Positions 39,836 to 49,977 of a stretch of 64,000 nt of DNA are shown here, in pieces. The DNA is from Methylosarcina fibrata AML-C10 (GTDB lineage: Bacteria > Pseudomonadota > Gammaproteobacteria > Methylococcales > Methylomonadaceae). The translations under genes were made by a program, and so were the position numbers. The stretch is from contig NZ_KB889965.1 in the NCBI RefSeq assembly GCF_000372865.1, positions 3,455,450 to 3,519,449 on the forward strand, read 5' to 3'. Positions within the stretch are counted from its first letter, which is position 1; each line of letters opens with the position of its first letter. The notes beneath the pieces were generated by a model. The model searched no databases and was not told where the DNA came from. It saw nothing but the letters and a program-made list of their open reading frames with translations.

Positions 39836-42501
39836 CGCGATGCCTCCTCTGTATTTTTCTTCAATGTCACCTTTTCGAAAGGACGGAATCCCAAAGTTTC
39901 CGGCAAGCCGGCCGTGAGCCCCACGCATCCTTCAGGAAACGCCGGCTCGATGCGCACCGGCAAAACAAGTACCGAAGCGTCCGAAACACTGTGCATTTCG
40001 ATCCTATCGCCGGGGGCTATGCCCAGCGTTTCGGCGTCGGTCCGGCTCAGGAGAACGCCGGGGTTCGGCGCGCGCTCGCCGATCGGCGGCGACCGCCGGC
40101 TCAACTCCTCGCTGCCGAAAATATGCGGCAGCAACAGGAGGCGCCATCGACCGCTTTCCGGCTTGAAAGGTTCGGGAATTTCCCGGAACCAGTCGCCGCC
40201 GCCGGCCGCTTCGATCAGCCGGACGCCGTAATCGCCGCCGCGCAAATGCCCGCCGATTTCGTCCTGAAACTTGTTGACGGCCTGGTTGGAGTTCCAGCCG
40301 GGCGCCCAGACGACCGGTTCCAGCGCCGCCGGCACGTCGGCGGTTGCGCCTTCCATCGAGAAGGCGAACGGAGTTTCCGGATCGGCCGGGCGTTGCGATT
40401 CGCTGACTTTGACGTGAGCCCGCATCGCGGTGCGGCCGCTGTAGCGGTGGGGCTGGCGCGGAATCTTCATGCCGTCGACGGTAAAGTCCGCGCCGGGGGC
40501 TGCCCGGATGATCGCGGCCAGTTCCGGAAAGGTTTCGGCGCAGGCGGCGGTCAGGGTATCGAAACTCAGGTCTTTTCTGCCGGAGGACAGCCATTGCCAA
40601 CTGCTGCGCACCGGCTCCGGCGCCGGGTAGATCTGGAAGAAGCGCTGCGCCCTGCCCTCGCTGTTGACAAGTGTGCCGTCGGATTCGGCGAAAGTGGCGG
40701 CCGGCAGCACCAGCGCGGCTTTTTCCGACGTCATGCTGCTCAAACAGTCGATGACCGCCACTTGCTGCCCAGCCTGTAAAAAGGCATCGACTTCTTCCTT
40801 CGGAGCGCGTCGATAGAGATCGTTTTCGAGAATAATCACATGGCCGGCTTCCCGTATCCGTTCGAACGCATGGCGCAGCCTTTTTCCACCCATCAAGACC
40901 AGACCCAGGCTGTTGCATTCGGGTACCGTGAACACCAGGCCTGTGTCTTTTGCCGGCAAGGCCTTGGCTACGTTGTAGGCGGCCTCAATGACCGCAAGGC
41001 TATGGCAGGCCGTGCCCGATACCACCAGCGGCCGTTGCGCCTGGCTCAGGCTCTTGCCGATTCTTTCAGCCAGGGCCTGCATGGCCTCGGACAGATCGGC
41101 GGGTGCCGGCGCCCTGGGATCGATCTGGTGCGCGACGGCGAAGCCCAGCCGGGCGACGTCTTCCGGAGCGCCCCGGTAAACGGCCTCGGCGGCATCGTCC
41201 AGAGACGTCGCGCAAACGCTGGCGACATACAAAGGGCTGCGATAGTCGATCTGCTGTTCGCGGACCGGCTTGTCGAGCCAGGGCGGTATGTTCACGCTTC
41301 TGGCCCGGTCGAAGGCGGCATTGCGCACCGCCTGGCGCAGCGATAACGCCAGACGGGGAGCGCTGTGGGTGAGGTCTTCGCCTAGGATCAACACCGCATC
41401 GGACTGCTCGGTCTCGCGCAAGGAAGGCGACCGAATGCCGCCTTCGCGCAAAAGATCGGCGATGGCTTCGAGCAGCGAATGTTCGGCGTCGTCCAGGCCG
41501 AGATAGAAGTTTTCCTGGCCGACTCGGCTGCGCAAGGCAAAATTGGCTTCGAGCGAAGCGCGCGGCGAGCCGATGCCGATCGCGCCGCCGTTCAGCCAGC
41601 TTCGAAAATGCTGCTCGGCCGCTTCAGTAGTCAGGTCGGGCCGGCCGTAGAGGCGCGGCTGGAGAATGCGTTCGGGACTGTTGACGAAGCCGTAGCCGAA
41701 GCGGCCGCGGTCGCAGAGAAAATAGCCGTTGATCTCGCCGTTATAACGGTTGACGATTCGTCTGAGCTCGCCGTAGCGTTCGCCGGGCGCCGTATTGCAG
41801 CCCAGGCCGCAGTGCACGCAGACCGAAGGCGCCGTCTGCAGGTCCCATTTTCGCGTGTAATGCGCGCTGAACGTCCGGTCGGTGAAAACGCCGGTGGGAC
41901 AGACTTCGGCCAGATTGCCGCTGAATTCGTTTTCCAGCGCGCCGTCTTCGAAACGCCCGAAATAGACGTTGTTGTGTATGCCGAAGACCTGGAGATCGCG
42001 GCCTCCGGCGTAGTCGTCGTAAAAACGCACGCAGCGGTAACAGGCGATGCAACGGTTCATTTCATGATTGATGAAAGGCCCCAGATACTGGTTTTTATGG
42101 GTGCGCTTCCTACCGCGGTAACGGCGCACGGTATGACCGGACATCAGCGTCATGTCCTGCAAGTGGCATTCGCCGCCTTCTTCGCACACCGGGCAATCGT
42201 GCGGATGGTTGATCATCAGCAGCTCGATGTTGTCCCGGCGGAACTGCCGTGCCGCTTCGGCCTGAAGCGAGACGCGGAGCCCGTCCGTCACCGGAGTCAT
42301 GCAGGCCATCACGAGGCGCCCTCGGTTGTCTGCCGGATCCCGGTACTGTACGACCGCGCACTGCCGGCAGGCGCCGACCGAGCCCAGCGCCGGATGCCAG
42401 CAAAAATACGGCAGATCCAGCCCCAGTTCGAGGCAGGTCGGCAGCAGGCTTTCGCCCTCCTTGACCCGATACTGCACGCCGTCGATGTCGATAGTAACCA
42501 T
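39832..42501 (-). CDS. nuoG: NADH-quinone oxidoreductase subunit G
   Basis: 889 residues from the ATG at 42501; open frame upstream of it is the nuoF shadow. N-terminal cluster ligands: 2Fe-2S motif [15 protein letters not shown], the [14 protein letters not shown] group with one His ligand, and [11 protein letters not shown] further CVHCGLGC, with a fourth Cys in [11 protein letters not shown], matches the extra N7 cluster known from E. coli NuoG. The C-terminal part is molybdopterin-oxidoreductase-like without a cofactor role, ending in an ADCT-type barrel. Confidence 0.95.
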   Translation of the reverse strand: MVTIDIDGVQYRVKEGESLLPTCLELGLDLPYFCWHPALGSVGACRQCAVVQYRDPADNRGRLVMACMTPVTDGLRVSLQAEAARQFRRDNIELLMINHPHDCPVCEEGGECHLQDMTLMSGHTVRRYRGRKRTHKNQYLGPFINHEMNRCIACYRCVRFYDDYAGGRDLQVFGIHNNVYFGRFEDGALENEFSGNLAEVCPTGVFTDRTFSAHYTRKWDLQTAPSVCVHCGLGCNTAPGERYGELRRIVNRYNGEINGYFLCDRGRFGYGFVNSPERILQPRLYGRPDLTTEAAEQHFRSWLNGGAIGIGSPRASLEANFALRSRVGQENFYLGLDDAEHSLLEAIADLLREGGIRSPSLRETEQSDAVLILGEDLTHSAPRLALSLRQAVRNAAFDRARSVNIPPWLDKPVREQQIDYRSPLYVASVCATSLDDAAEAVYRGAPEDVARLGFAVAHQIDPRAPAPADLSEAMQALAERIGKSLSQAQRPLVVSGTACHSLAVIEAAYNVAKALPAKDTGLVFTVPECNSLGLVLMGGKRLRHAFERIREAGHVIILENDLYRRAPKEEVDAFLQAGQQVAVIDCLSSMTSEKAALVLPAATFAESDGTLVNSEGRAQRFFQIYPAPEPVRSSWQWLSSGRKDLSFDTLTAACAETFPELAAIIRAAPGADFTVDGMKIPRQPHRYSGRTAMRAHVKVSESQRPADPETPFAFSMEGATADVPAALEPVVWAPGWNSNQAVNKFQDEIGGHLRGGDYGVRLIEAAGGGDWFREIPEPFKPESGRWRLLLLPHIFGSEELSRRSPPIGERAPNPGVLLSRTDAETLGIAPGDRIEMHSVSDASVLVLPVRIEPAFPEGCVGLTAGLPETLGFRPFEKVTLKKNTEEASR

Positions 42502-43772
42502 CAGCCCCTCCCGGCAGCGGTGATGTAGCGTTCGAAGTCTTCTCGAAAAAATTTCAGGGCGCTTTGCAAAGGCTCCATCGCTCCCGGAGCCAATGCGCAA
42601 AACGTATTGCCGAGCCCCATCATGCGCGTCAGGCTCGACAGCGTGGCGAGGTCCTCCATGCGGCCCCGGCCCTCGATGAGGTCCTGCAGCAGGGTGACCG
42701 TCCAGGGCAGCCCGTCCCGGCACGGCGTGCACCAGCCGCACGATTCCTGGGCAAAGAACTGTTCGAGGTTCAGCACCATTTGCACCGGGCAGGTCTTGTC
42801 GTCGAGGATAATGAGAGTGCCGGTGCCCAGACGGCTGCCGGCCTTGGCCACGGCTTCGTAATCCATGGCGACGTCGAGGTGCTCGGGCAGCAGAAAATCG
42901 GTCGAGGCGCCGCCGGGCAGAAAAGCCCGAAGCGAGAATCCCGTCTTCATGCCGCCGGCGTATTCTTCGATGATTTCCCTGACGGGCGTTCCGATAGGCA
43001 ATTCCCAAAGGCCGGGACGCCTGACCCGGCCGCTGGCTCCGAACAGCTTGGTGCCCCGGTCGGAACCGCGCCCGAGCTGTCGATACCATTCGACTCCGTA
43101 ACGGAAGATGTGCGGCACGTTGCACAGGGTTTCGACATTATTGACCACGGTGGGCTTGCCCCAGAGCCCGCTGACCACGGAAAAAGGAGGCTTGGTGCGG
43201 GGATGGGCGCGCCTGCCTTCCAGCGCATTGATCAGCGCCGTTTCCTCGCCGCAGATGTAACGGCCGGCGCTGGTGTGGAGATGAATGTCCAGGCTGAAAT
43301 CCGAGTCCAGGATGCGCTCGCCCAGATAGCCTTTGGCCCGAGCTTCCGCCAAGGCCTGGCCCAGCCGCTGCGCGGCCAGATGATATTCGGCGCGCAAGAA
43401 AATGTAGGCCGTCCGTGCCTGAATCGCATAGGCGGCGATGATCATGCCTTCGAGCAATTGGTGCGGGTCTTTTTCCAGCAAGAGCCGGTCCTTGAACGTA
43501 CCGGGTTCCATTTCGTCGGCGTTGGCGATCAGGTAATGGGGCTGGCCGTCGTCCAGAGGAACCAGACTCCATTTGAGTCCGGTCGAGAATCCGGCTCCCC
43601 CACGCCCTCGAAGTCCTGCGTCCTTGACCCGCTGCTGCACTTCTTTCGGCTGTATTTCCTTCAGCACCTTGCGCAGGCCCTGGTAACCACCGGTGCGTTC
43701 GTAGTCGGCCAGCGTCGCGAAGGCCCGGTCCGGCCGGATGTTCTGAGTCAGAGGCTTGTTTCTGTTTTCCAT
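42501..43772 (-). CDS. nuoF: NADH-quinone oxidoreductase subunit F
   Basis: 423 residues, the NADH- and FMN-binding subunit. It has the Gly-rich GLRGRGGAGFSTGLKW nucleotide site, the YICGEETALINALEG flavin region and the N3 cluster motif CGWCTPCRDG, with a fourth Cys near GNTFCALAPG. Its stop shares a base with the nuoG start (TGATG). Confidence 0.96.
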   Translation of the reverse strand: MENRNKPLTQNIRPDRAFATLADYERTGGYQGLRKVLKEIQPKEVQQRVKDAGLRGRGGAGFSTGLKWSLVPLDDGQPHYLIANADEMEPGTFKDRLLLEKDPHQLLEGMIIAAYAIQARTAYIFLRAEYHLAAQRLGQALAEARAKGYLGERILDSDFSLDIHLHTSAGRYICGEETALINALEGRRAHPRTKPPFSVVSGLWGKPTVVNNVETLCNVPHIFRYGVEWYRQLGRGSDRGTKLFGASGRVRRPGLWELPIGTPVREIIEEYAGGMKTGFSLRAFLPGGASTDFLLPEHLDVAMDYEAVAKAGSRLGTGTLIILDDKTCPVQMVLNLEQFFAQESCGWCTPCRDGLPWTVTLLQDLIEGRGRMEDLATLSSLTRMMGLGNTFCALAPGAMEPLQSALKFFREDFERYITAAGRG

Positions 43773-43775
43773 GAG

Positions 43776-44252
43776 TCACCTGTCCAGGATCCGGTCGATA
43801 AGGTCGTCCGTGGCGTCGGGTATCAGCTTTTCACCCATCAGCAGGGCCGGAGCGTGATCGCAGGCGCCCAGGCAGACGATCGGCAGCAGCGTGTATTCGC
43901 CGTCCGCCGTGGTTTCTCCCGGTTCGATCCGCAACCTGTGGCACAGGCGCTCCCGGATTCGGTCGGCGCCCATGATCCAGCAACTGACGCTGTTGCAATA
44001 ATGGATGACCGTTTTGCCCACCGGTTGCCGATAGATCAGGTTGTAAAAGGTCGCCACGGCTTCCAGTTGCGCCGGCGCCACGTTCAGGAGTTCGGCCACG
44101 GCGACGAGCGATTCATCGGAAACCCAGCGCCGGTGTTTCTGCACGATTTTTAAGGCATCGATGGCGGCGGCCGCGGGATCCGGATAATGAGACAGCACGG
44201 CCCTGATCTCTTCGGTCTCGGCGGCGCTTAGGGCGGACATTCGTTCGTTCAT
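43776..44252 (-). CDS. nuoE: NADH-quinone oxidoreductase subunit E
   Basis: 158 residues, thioredoxin-like fold with the off-path 2Fe-2S cluster N1a. Ligand motifs are HYCNSVSCWIMG and CLGACDHAPALLMG. The first ATG is used here; a second lies four codons on. It begins one base after the nuoCD stop region. Confidence 0.95.
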   Translation of the reverse strand: MNERMSALSAAETEEIRAVLSHYPDPAAAAIDALKIVQKHRRWVSDESLVAVAELLNVAPAQLEAVATFYNLIYRQPVGKTVIHYCNSVSCWIMGADRIRERLCHRLRIEPGETTADGEYTLLPIVCLGACDHAPALLMGEKLIPDATDDLIDRILDR

Positions 44253-44253
44253 G

Positions 44254-46032
44254 TCAGCGGTCCACGTCGGCCATGACGAAATCGATGCTGGCCAGGATCG
44301 CGACCAGATCGGGAATCATCATGCCCCGGCACATCTGCGGAATCATTTGCAGATGCGGAAAGGACGGGGTGCGTATGCGCGTACGGTAGGACATCGTGCT
44401 GCCGTCGCTGGTCAGGTAATAACCGTTGAGCCCCTTGGTCGCTTCGATCGTGACGCAGGCTTCTCCCGCCGGAATTACCGGCCCCCAACTGACGTTGAGA
44501 AAATGATCGATCAAGGTTTCAATGTCGTGCATTGTCCGTGCTTTGGGGGGCGGCGTGGTCAACGGATGGTCGGCCTTGTAGGGGCCTGAAGGCATGTTGT
44601 TCAAGCATTGCTTGATGATGCGGACGCTTTGCCGCATTTCCTCGACGCGCACGGCGCAGCGGTCGTAACAGTCGCCGTGCCGGCCGACGGGAATCTCGAA
44701 ATCGTAATTTTCATAGCCCGAATAAGGCCGCGCCTTGCGGTAATCCCAGGCCAGGCCGGTCGCGCGCAGGCCCGCGCCGGTCGCGCTCCAGTCGATCGCT
44801 TCGGCGGTCGTGTAGCGTCCGATCCCTTGAGTGCGGCGCTTGATCGTGCCGTTTTGCATGACCATTTTATCGTACTGGTCGAGCCTCGCCGGCAGATAAT
44901 CGACGAATTCGCGCACGAGCCTGTCCCAGCCTTCAGGCAAATCCAGCGCGACTCCGCCGATACGGAAATAGCTCGAATGCATGCGCGCGCCGCTGATCGA
45001 TTCCATGATGTCGAAGACTTTTTCGCGATCGATGAACATGTAAAAGATCGGCGACATCTGGCCGATATCCTGGGCGAAAGTGCCGTAGAACAGCAGGTGG
45101 CTGGCGAGGCGGTAGAATTCGGCCACCATGACGCGGATGACCTGAGCGCGCTCGGGGACGGCAATGCCGGCCAGCCGCTCCACCGCCATCACGTACGGCA
45201 AATTGTTCATCGAGCCGCCCAGGTAATCGACCCGGTCGGTGTAGGGAATGTAGGTATGCCAGGACTGGCGCTCGCCCATCTTTTCTGCGCCGCGGTGATG
45301 GTAGCCGATGTCGGGTACGGCATCGACGATCTCCTCGCTGTCCAGTTGCAAGGCGATGCGGAACACGCCGTGCGCGCTCGGATGGTTGGGTCCGAGATTC
45401 AGAAACAGAAATTCGCTGTCGTCGCTGTGCCGCTGCATGCCCCATTCTTCCGGCACGAAGCGCAGCGCTTCCTGCTCCCGGTCCTCGCGCTCGTCGGACA
45501 GGCTGAACGGCGGCATTTCCGTCGCGCGCGCCGGATGATCCTTGCGCAGCGCATGGCCGGTCCAGGTCGGCGGCAACAGGATGCGCCGAAGATTGGGATG
45601 GCCTTCGAAGACAATGCCGAACATGTCCCATACCTCGCGCTCGTACCAATTGGCGGCAGGCCAGAGATCGCTGACGGTGGGCAGGAACAGCGCCTGTTCG
45701 GGCAGGGCTACCTTGATGCGGACGTCTTCGTTGCGTTCGAACGAGAGCAAGTGATAAATCACGGTAAAGGCGGCGGCCGGCAGCCCCTGACGATGAATGC
45801 GCACCCGTTCGTCGACCGCGGTCAGATCGAACAGCAGAGCGTAACCGGGTTTGATTTCGTGCTTTAGAAAGGCGAGAACGCTGCGGAGAATCTCTTTGCC
45901 GATCCATAGCGTGGGGATGCGATCGGCGGTAGCCTGAAAGGTAAGGCCGTCGCCGCCGAACCGGTTCGACAGTTCCAAGGCAACGAGGGGCAGCTCGTGG
46001 GCTTGGTCGATTGTCGTGGAACTGCTGTTCAT
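44254..46032 (-). CDS. nuoCD: NADH-quinone oxidoreductase fused subunits C and D
   Basis: 592 residues. The NuoC part (about 1-180) has the [20 protein letters not shown] signature and the NuoD part begins near 205 with [19 protein letters not shown]; quinone-site residues lie in [11 protein letters not shown]. Fusion of C and D is typical of gammaproteobacteria such as E. coli and supports that placement. Confidence 0.96.
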   Translation of the reverse strand: MNSSSTTIDQAHELPLVALELSNRFGGDGLTFQATADRIPTLWIGKEILRSVLAFLKHEIKPGYALLFDLTAVDERVRIHRQGLPAAAFTVIYHLLSFERNEDVRIKVALPEQALFLPTVSDLWPAANWYEREVWDMFGIVFEGHPNLRRILLPPTWTGHALRKDHPARATEMPPFSLSDEREDREQEALRFVPEEWGMQRHSDDSEFLFLNLGPNHPSAHGVFRIALQLDSEEIVDAVPDIGYHHRGAEKMGERQSWHTYIPYTDRVDYLGGSMNNLPYVMAVERLAGIAVPERAQVIRVMVAEFYRLASHLLFYGTFAQDIGQMSPIFYMFIDREKVFDIMESISGARMHSSYFRIGGVALDLPEGWDRLVREFVDYLPARLDQYDKMVMQNGTIKRRTQGIGRYTTAEAIDWSATGAGLRATGLAWDYRKARPYSGYENYDFEIPVGRHGDCYDRCAVRVEEMRQSVRIIKQCLNNMPSGPYKADHPLTTPPPKARTMHDIETLIDHFLNVSWGPVIPAGEACVTIEATKGLNGYYLTSDGSTMSYRTRIRTPSFPHLQMIPQMCRGMMIPDLVAILASIDFVMADVDR

Positions 46033-46062
46033 CGCCTGTCTCCGGTTTAGCCGTGCGACCGT

Positions 46063-46701
46063 TTACACATGATCGGGGTCCCTCAATTGCGTGACGCGCA
46101 TCCGTTCTTCGGTCAGCAAATCGCGCTGGCTGATTTTTTCCGCCTTGATCACGCCCTGATCGCCGACCACCCAGCTCAGAGGGCGCCTTTCCTCGCCGAT
46201 GGCTTGCTGAAGCAGCATCAAGCCTTGCAGCAGCGCTTCGGGGCGCGGCGGACAACCCGGTACGTACACGTCTACCGGCAGAAACTTGTCCACGCCCTGC
46301 ACTACGCTGTAGATGTCGTACATGCCGCCCGAGTTGGCGCAGGAACCCATCGAGATGACCCAGCGCGGCTCGAGCAACTGGTCGTACAGGCGCCGGATGA
46401 CCGGAGCCATCTTGAGGAAAACGGTGCCTGAAATGACGATCAGGTCGGCCTGGCGGGGCGTGCCCCGGATGACTTCGGAACCGAAGCGGGCGATGTCGTG
46501 GCGGCTGGTAAAAGCGGTTGCCATTTCCACGTAACAGCACGAGAGCCCGAAGTTGAAAGGCCATACCGAGTGAGCCTGTCCCCAGGCCACCATGTCTTCC
46601 AGTTTGGCCAGGAAAAAATTGCGGCGCACCGCTTCTTCATAGGATTGATTTCCGGGTTTGGGAGCCTCGGAATGCTCGGCTTGGGTCAGATTCCAGCGCA
46701 T
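46063..46701 (-). CDS. nuoB: NADH-quinone oxidoreductase subunit B
   Basis: 212 residues. Carries the terminal cluster N2 next to the quinone site; ligands are in [19 protein letters not shown] and [10 protein letters not shown]. It starts three bases after the nuoA stop. Confidence 0.96.
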   Translation of the reverse strand: MRWNLTQAEHSEAPKPGNQSYEEAVRRNFFLAKLEDMVAWGQAHSVWPFNFGLSCCYVEMATAFTSRHDIARFGSEVIRGTPRQADLIVISGTVFLKMAPVIRRLYDQLLEPRWVISMGSCANSGGMYDIYSVVQGVDKFLPVDVYVPGCPPRPEALLQGLMLLQQAIGEERRPLSWVVGDQGVIKAEKISQRDLLTEERMRVTQLRDPDHV

Positions 46702-46704
46702 CGT

Positions 46705-47118
46705 TCACCTCCGGTATTCCGCTTCGGCTCGCCGCTGCCGGCGGGTGCGCCAGTCGAGAGCGCCCGAAGCCCAAAGATAAATCAGCGAGATCAACAGTAT
46801 GCCGATAAAGATCGCGGCTTCGATGAAGCCCGCCCAGCCCGATTCGCGAAAGGCCACCGCCCAGGCAAACAGAAACACGGACTCCATGTCGAAAATCACG
46901 AAAAAGATGGCCATCAGATAGAAGGGGATGGAGAAATGGATGTGGACGTCGCCGGTGGCGACGATGCCCGATTCGAAGGTTTCGTCCGCGGCTTTGGCAC
47001 GGTGCCTCTGCCCCAGGACGTATGCGCCGCCCAGCATGATGCCGGCCACGGCGAGCACCGCGGCAAAATAGACGATTAGCGGCAGTAATTCCTCGGCAAT
47101 TAAGGTTTCACTGTTCAT
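46705..47118 (-). CDS. nuoA: NADH-quinone oxidoreductase subunit A
   Basis: 137 residues, three helices, with the loop FESGIVATGDVHIHFSIPFYL and the FVIFDMESVFLF helix typical of the subunit. First gene of the 13-gene nuo operon; RBS AGGGGG precedes the ATG. The operon order A-B-CD-E-F-G-H-I-J-K-L-M-N is complete. Confidence 0.95.
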   Translation of the reverse strand: MNSETLIAEELLPLIVYFAAVLAVAGIMLGGAYVLGQRHRAKAADETFESGIVATGDVHIHFSIPFYLMAIFFVIFDMESVFLFAWAVAFRESGWAGFIEAAIFIGILLISLIYLWASGALDWRTRRQRRAEAEYRR

Positions 47119-47690
47119 CAGTCCCCCTGGTCGAATATCCTCATGAAACGCAGGCCGGCTTCCCGAATAATCTCGGAGGCGGCGTGCCCGCGCGGATAAT
47201 GATCAACTTCTTCTGTTATTGTTGCGATCGCCGATCGGCAATCGCATCGGTTATTGTATAGGGTCCGTCCGTCGGTTGTTATCGCCAAAACCGACAGTCG
47301 GTTTATTAGACAAACATTCGTCGAAAAGTTTAAACGGATGTGAAATAAATTCAGCTTCGCCCTACGCAATCAAGGCAACAGAAGGTTTGATTTTTTATCA
47401 AGCCAATTTCATGCCAGCCGTCAAATTTTAGAAAGCCTTAGGTAAATCAAGGCCGTATATAGGGAATGCCGTCTTTTATCAAGATTCGATTCATATCCGG
47501 TGGGGAAAAGAACAAACGGCGCGGTGCATTTCAACTCATTGCCCGGATTCAGGCCAAGTGCTAGAGTACGTCAAGCGATTGGGCCAAGCCGGCTTTAACT
47601 GACCAACCACAATAAAATAAGGAGGCATTCTCGGCGACATCATTGCCTTAATCGATGGGCAAATTAACTTTAACCTTGGGGAGAAAAACA
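47119..47690. other. AT-rich divergent region nuoA / EEP gene
   Basis: No gene recognised. It should contain the nuo promoter. A near-perfect 22-bp palindrome centred on GCCGATCGGC (47224-47245) about 105 bp before nuoA could be an operator or hairpin; nothing more can be said. Confidence 0.4.
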
Positions 47691-48848
47691 ATGAAAACGT
47701 TATTTCGAGGGTTTGTCTGCGTCGTCTTGATCTCGGGCGCTTTGTCGGCATCGGCCGGAAACAAAATCAATGTCATGACGCTGAACCAGTACCTGGGAGC
47801 CGATTTGACGCCGATCCTGTCCGCACCGGACAGCGAAACGTTCAATACGAATCTGGTCGGGGTCCTGGCGCAGGTCGCAGAGACCGATTTCCGCTTGAGG
47901 GTTTTCGCGCAGGCCGAAGCGATAGCCCGGCGCTCGCCGGACATTCTGGCCTTGCAGGAAGTCTGGCAGTTAAGCTGCACCGACTTCGATTTCAACCCCG
48001 CCACCGGCTGTGAAGATCCGCTGATCGCCAATGCCTTCGTGGACCATCTGGAATTGACCTTGAAGGCGCTGAACCATCAAGGCGCCCGGTTCAAAACAGC
48101 CGCCTTGGTCAAGAATCTGGATCTGGAAAAGATCAATATTGCCGGTGTTCCGGGCATCGCTTTCAATATCAACGGCGTGGACGCCTTTCTGGTGGCCGTG
48201 GACCGGGATGCGATTCTGGTTCGGGACGGCATTCCCGCCCGCTCCGCCGACTTGTCCGGATGCGCGAAGCCGTCGGTCGACGGCTGCAATTATCAGGTCG
48301 TCGCCGAAGCCGAGACACCCTTGGGGCCGTTGGCGATCGAAAGAGGTTATATCGCTGTCGACGCCACGGTCGCCGGCAGGAATTACCGAATTTTCAACAC
48401 CCATCTGGAAGTGAAGGGAGAAGACGTCGGCGATCCGCTCTTCACCTACTATCAGGCCTCGCAGGCTTACGAACTGATCCAATCCATCAGCCTGAACGCG
48501 CCGTTGAATCGATCCGTGCTCCTGCTCGGCGACATCAATTCCTCGCCGGATCAGTCGGACGACCTTACCAACGGCATCATCACGCCTTATCATCAACTGA
48601 GTGCCGAATATATCGACGTCTGGGACCTGAAGCCCGGCAATCCGCCCGGTTATACCTGCTGCCAGGTTGAGGACTTGAAGAATCGCCGATCCAACCTGTA
48701 TGAACGGATCGACATGATTTTTTCCGCCGACGAGCCCGAGGCAGCCAGAAACGTACGGCTGATCGGCAACAAGCCTTTTGACAAAACTGTGCCCAAAGGG
48801 CTGTGGTTTTCCGATCATGCGGCCGTGGCGGCGGATTTGCTGTTTTAG
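47691..48848 (+). CDS. Secreted endonuclease/exonuclease/phosphatase-fold protein
   Basis: 385 residues from the ATG at 47691, following GGGGAG, with a Sec signal peptide (MKTLFRGFVCVVLISGALSASA). EEP-fold motifs are in order: NVMTLNQYLG, ILALQEVW (catalytic Glu), NTHLEVKG, LLGDINSSP and the terminal SDHAAVAADL. Members are DNases, sphingomyelinases or inositol phosphatases; the substrate here is unknown. Several Cys (SCTDFDFN, TGCEDP, SGCAKPSVDGC, TCCQ) could form periplasmic disulphides. Confidence 0.87.
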   Translation: MKTLFRGFVCVVLISGALSASAGNKINVMTLNQYLGADLTPILSAPDSETFNTNLVGVLAQVAETDFRLRVFAQAEAIARRSPDILALQEVWQLSCTDFDFNPATGCEDPLIANAFVDHLELTLKALNHQGARFKTAALVKNLDLEKINIAGVPGIAFNINGVDAFLVAVDRDAILVRDGIPARSADLSGCAKPSVDGCNYQVVAEAETPLGPLAIERGYIAVDATVAGRNYRIFNTHLEVKGEDVGDPLFTYYQASQAYELIQSISLNAPLNRSVLLLGDINSSPDQSDDLTNGIITPYHQLSAEYIDVWDLKPGNPPGYTCCQVEDLKNRRSNLYERIDMIFSADEPEAARNVRLIGNKPFDKTVPKGLWFSDHAAVAADLLF

Positions 48849-48863
48849 TTGATATTGTGACGG

Positions 48864-48882
48864 GGCGGCGGTTGCCGCCGCC
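48864..48882 (+). terminator. GC-rich hairpin after the EEP gene
   Basis: GGCGGCGG-TTG-CCGCCGCC, 16 bases past the stop; no T-run follows, so termination is only likely. Confidence 0.4.
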
Positions 48883-49034
48883 TCGAGAGGGATGGAGTGG
48901 GGTGGGAGTTTTTGCTTGCCTGCGGGGTGGAAGCATATGAGGCTTCGGTGTGAAGCCCGAGATAGCGGGCTTTTAACTACTCGAAAATATCGAGTAAGGA
49001 TTGGTTCGGGGCGTTGCCTTCGGCCAGACAGGTT

Positions 49035-49268
49035 TCAAACCCTTTGGCGAACTGTCCGGTAACTGTCCGGGTCAAGGAAATAATGTCCGGACTCGTTCGG
49101 AAAAGTTGAGATATTGGCGGCTTGGAACAAGGAGATTGTGTGGCCATCCGGGGCGTAGTTACCCTTGGCGTTTTGATAAAAAAGAATCACCGTATTGTTT
49201 GACAAGATCTTCTCTGGCCAATAAACTGGCCTGTGATCTGGTACTGCGACCACGGCGATTGTTGCCAT
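49035..49268 (-). pseudogene. Relic of a phage polyvalent protein, zincin fragment
   Basis: The 77-codon frame contains GNYAPDGHTISLFQAANIST followed by FPNESGHYFLD, closely matching residues of the plus-strand gene at 49978-52233 (GSYTPDSRTISLFQSANAST then FLHESGHYFLD). The first His of the HExxH-type zinc site has become Asn and the similarity stops soon after. It is a dead piece of a second copy, in the opposite orientation. Confidence 0.6.
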
Positions 49269-49281
49269 CTGTCCCCAGGTT

Positions 49282-49309
49282 AAAAGCCCTAGCCTCGTCT
49301 AGGGCTTTT
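49282..49309. terminator. Bidirectional terminator hairpin
   Basis: AAAAGCCCTAG (49282-49292) and CTAGGGCTTTT (49299-49309) form an 11-bp stem with T-runs on both strands. Confidence 0.7.
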
Positions 49310-49446
49310 TCATTTTTGGCGTAGACTTTTTCTCCTCCATATATAAAGCGCCTGCATAGTAATTCAGCGATCAATCACCGTCTTTTACCAGAGACGTTGT
49401 CGTGTGACCGCGTTATCGTTCTGATTATATTGCTGTTTTGTTTTAG

Positions 49447-49893
49447 CTAATTGAATTCTTCCGGCGTTTGGTCTATTGTAGTTTTATGCCCGCCATCGTT
49501 TCGGACGTTGGGACCGTCGGCAACGTGTTCCAGAACACGCTGAGCATCGGTCGTGGTGGGATACTTCCTCATCGATAGAGCCGCTAAATCCTTGCGTTTA
49601 TTCCTAACGCTTTCGATAGACAAGAGTACTCCATCTCCGAATGCTTTCGTATAGGCTACTGTAGGCCTACCGTAAGAATCTAAAAGATCAAACCTGATAC
49701 CGTCGTAATCCCTCACGATATCTGGAATCCGAGCGATATCCGCGTCAGTAATGGCCTGCTGTCCTCTTGGGTTTTCCGATGCCGAGTTCCCGTGATTTTT
49801 CTTGATATGGTTAATCCCATACCGGTCTATCGAATGTGAAAAATTAGCGTAATGCGGCGCATCGTTTGCTAATTTCTCACCGGCCTGTCCCAA
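49447..49893 (-). pseudogene. C-terminal fragment of a phage polyvalent protein with a PBECR-type nuclease domain
   Basis: 148 codons from an internal Met. HSIDRYGINHIKKNHGN and ITDADIARIPDIVRDYD resemble the phage barnase/EndoU/colicin-E5/RelE-like nuclease domains at the end of large phage proteins. Readable coding continues upstream (YRGENQTQAILLGQ) without a start, so the front of the gene is missing. It faces away from the fragment at 49978, the join being near 49910-49930. Family call is by pattern memory and moderately sure. Confidence 0.6.
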
Positions 49894-49977
49894 TAAAATA
49901 GCTTGAGTTTGATTCTCGCCACGATACAGAGACTGTTGACAGGCGCTGCAAGCAATCTGTTATTTAACGAAGTAGAC

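Noticed and set aside
39832-43125. 1097-codon frame extending nuoG upstream
   Set aside because: The first part is the out-of-frame shadow of nuoF; NuoG clearly starts at 42501.
47118-47369. 83-codon frame upstream of nuoA
   Set aside because: No family features, and it crosses an AT-rich likely promoter region; most probably not translated.
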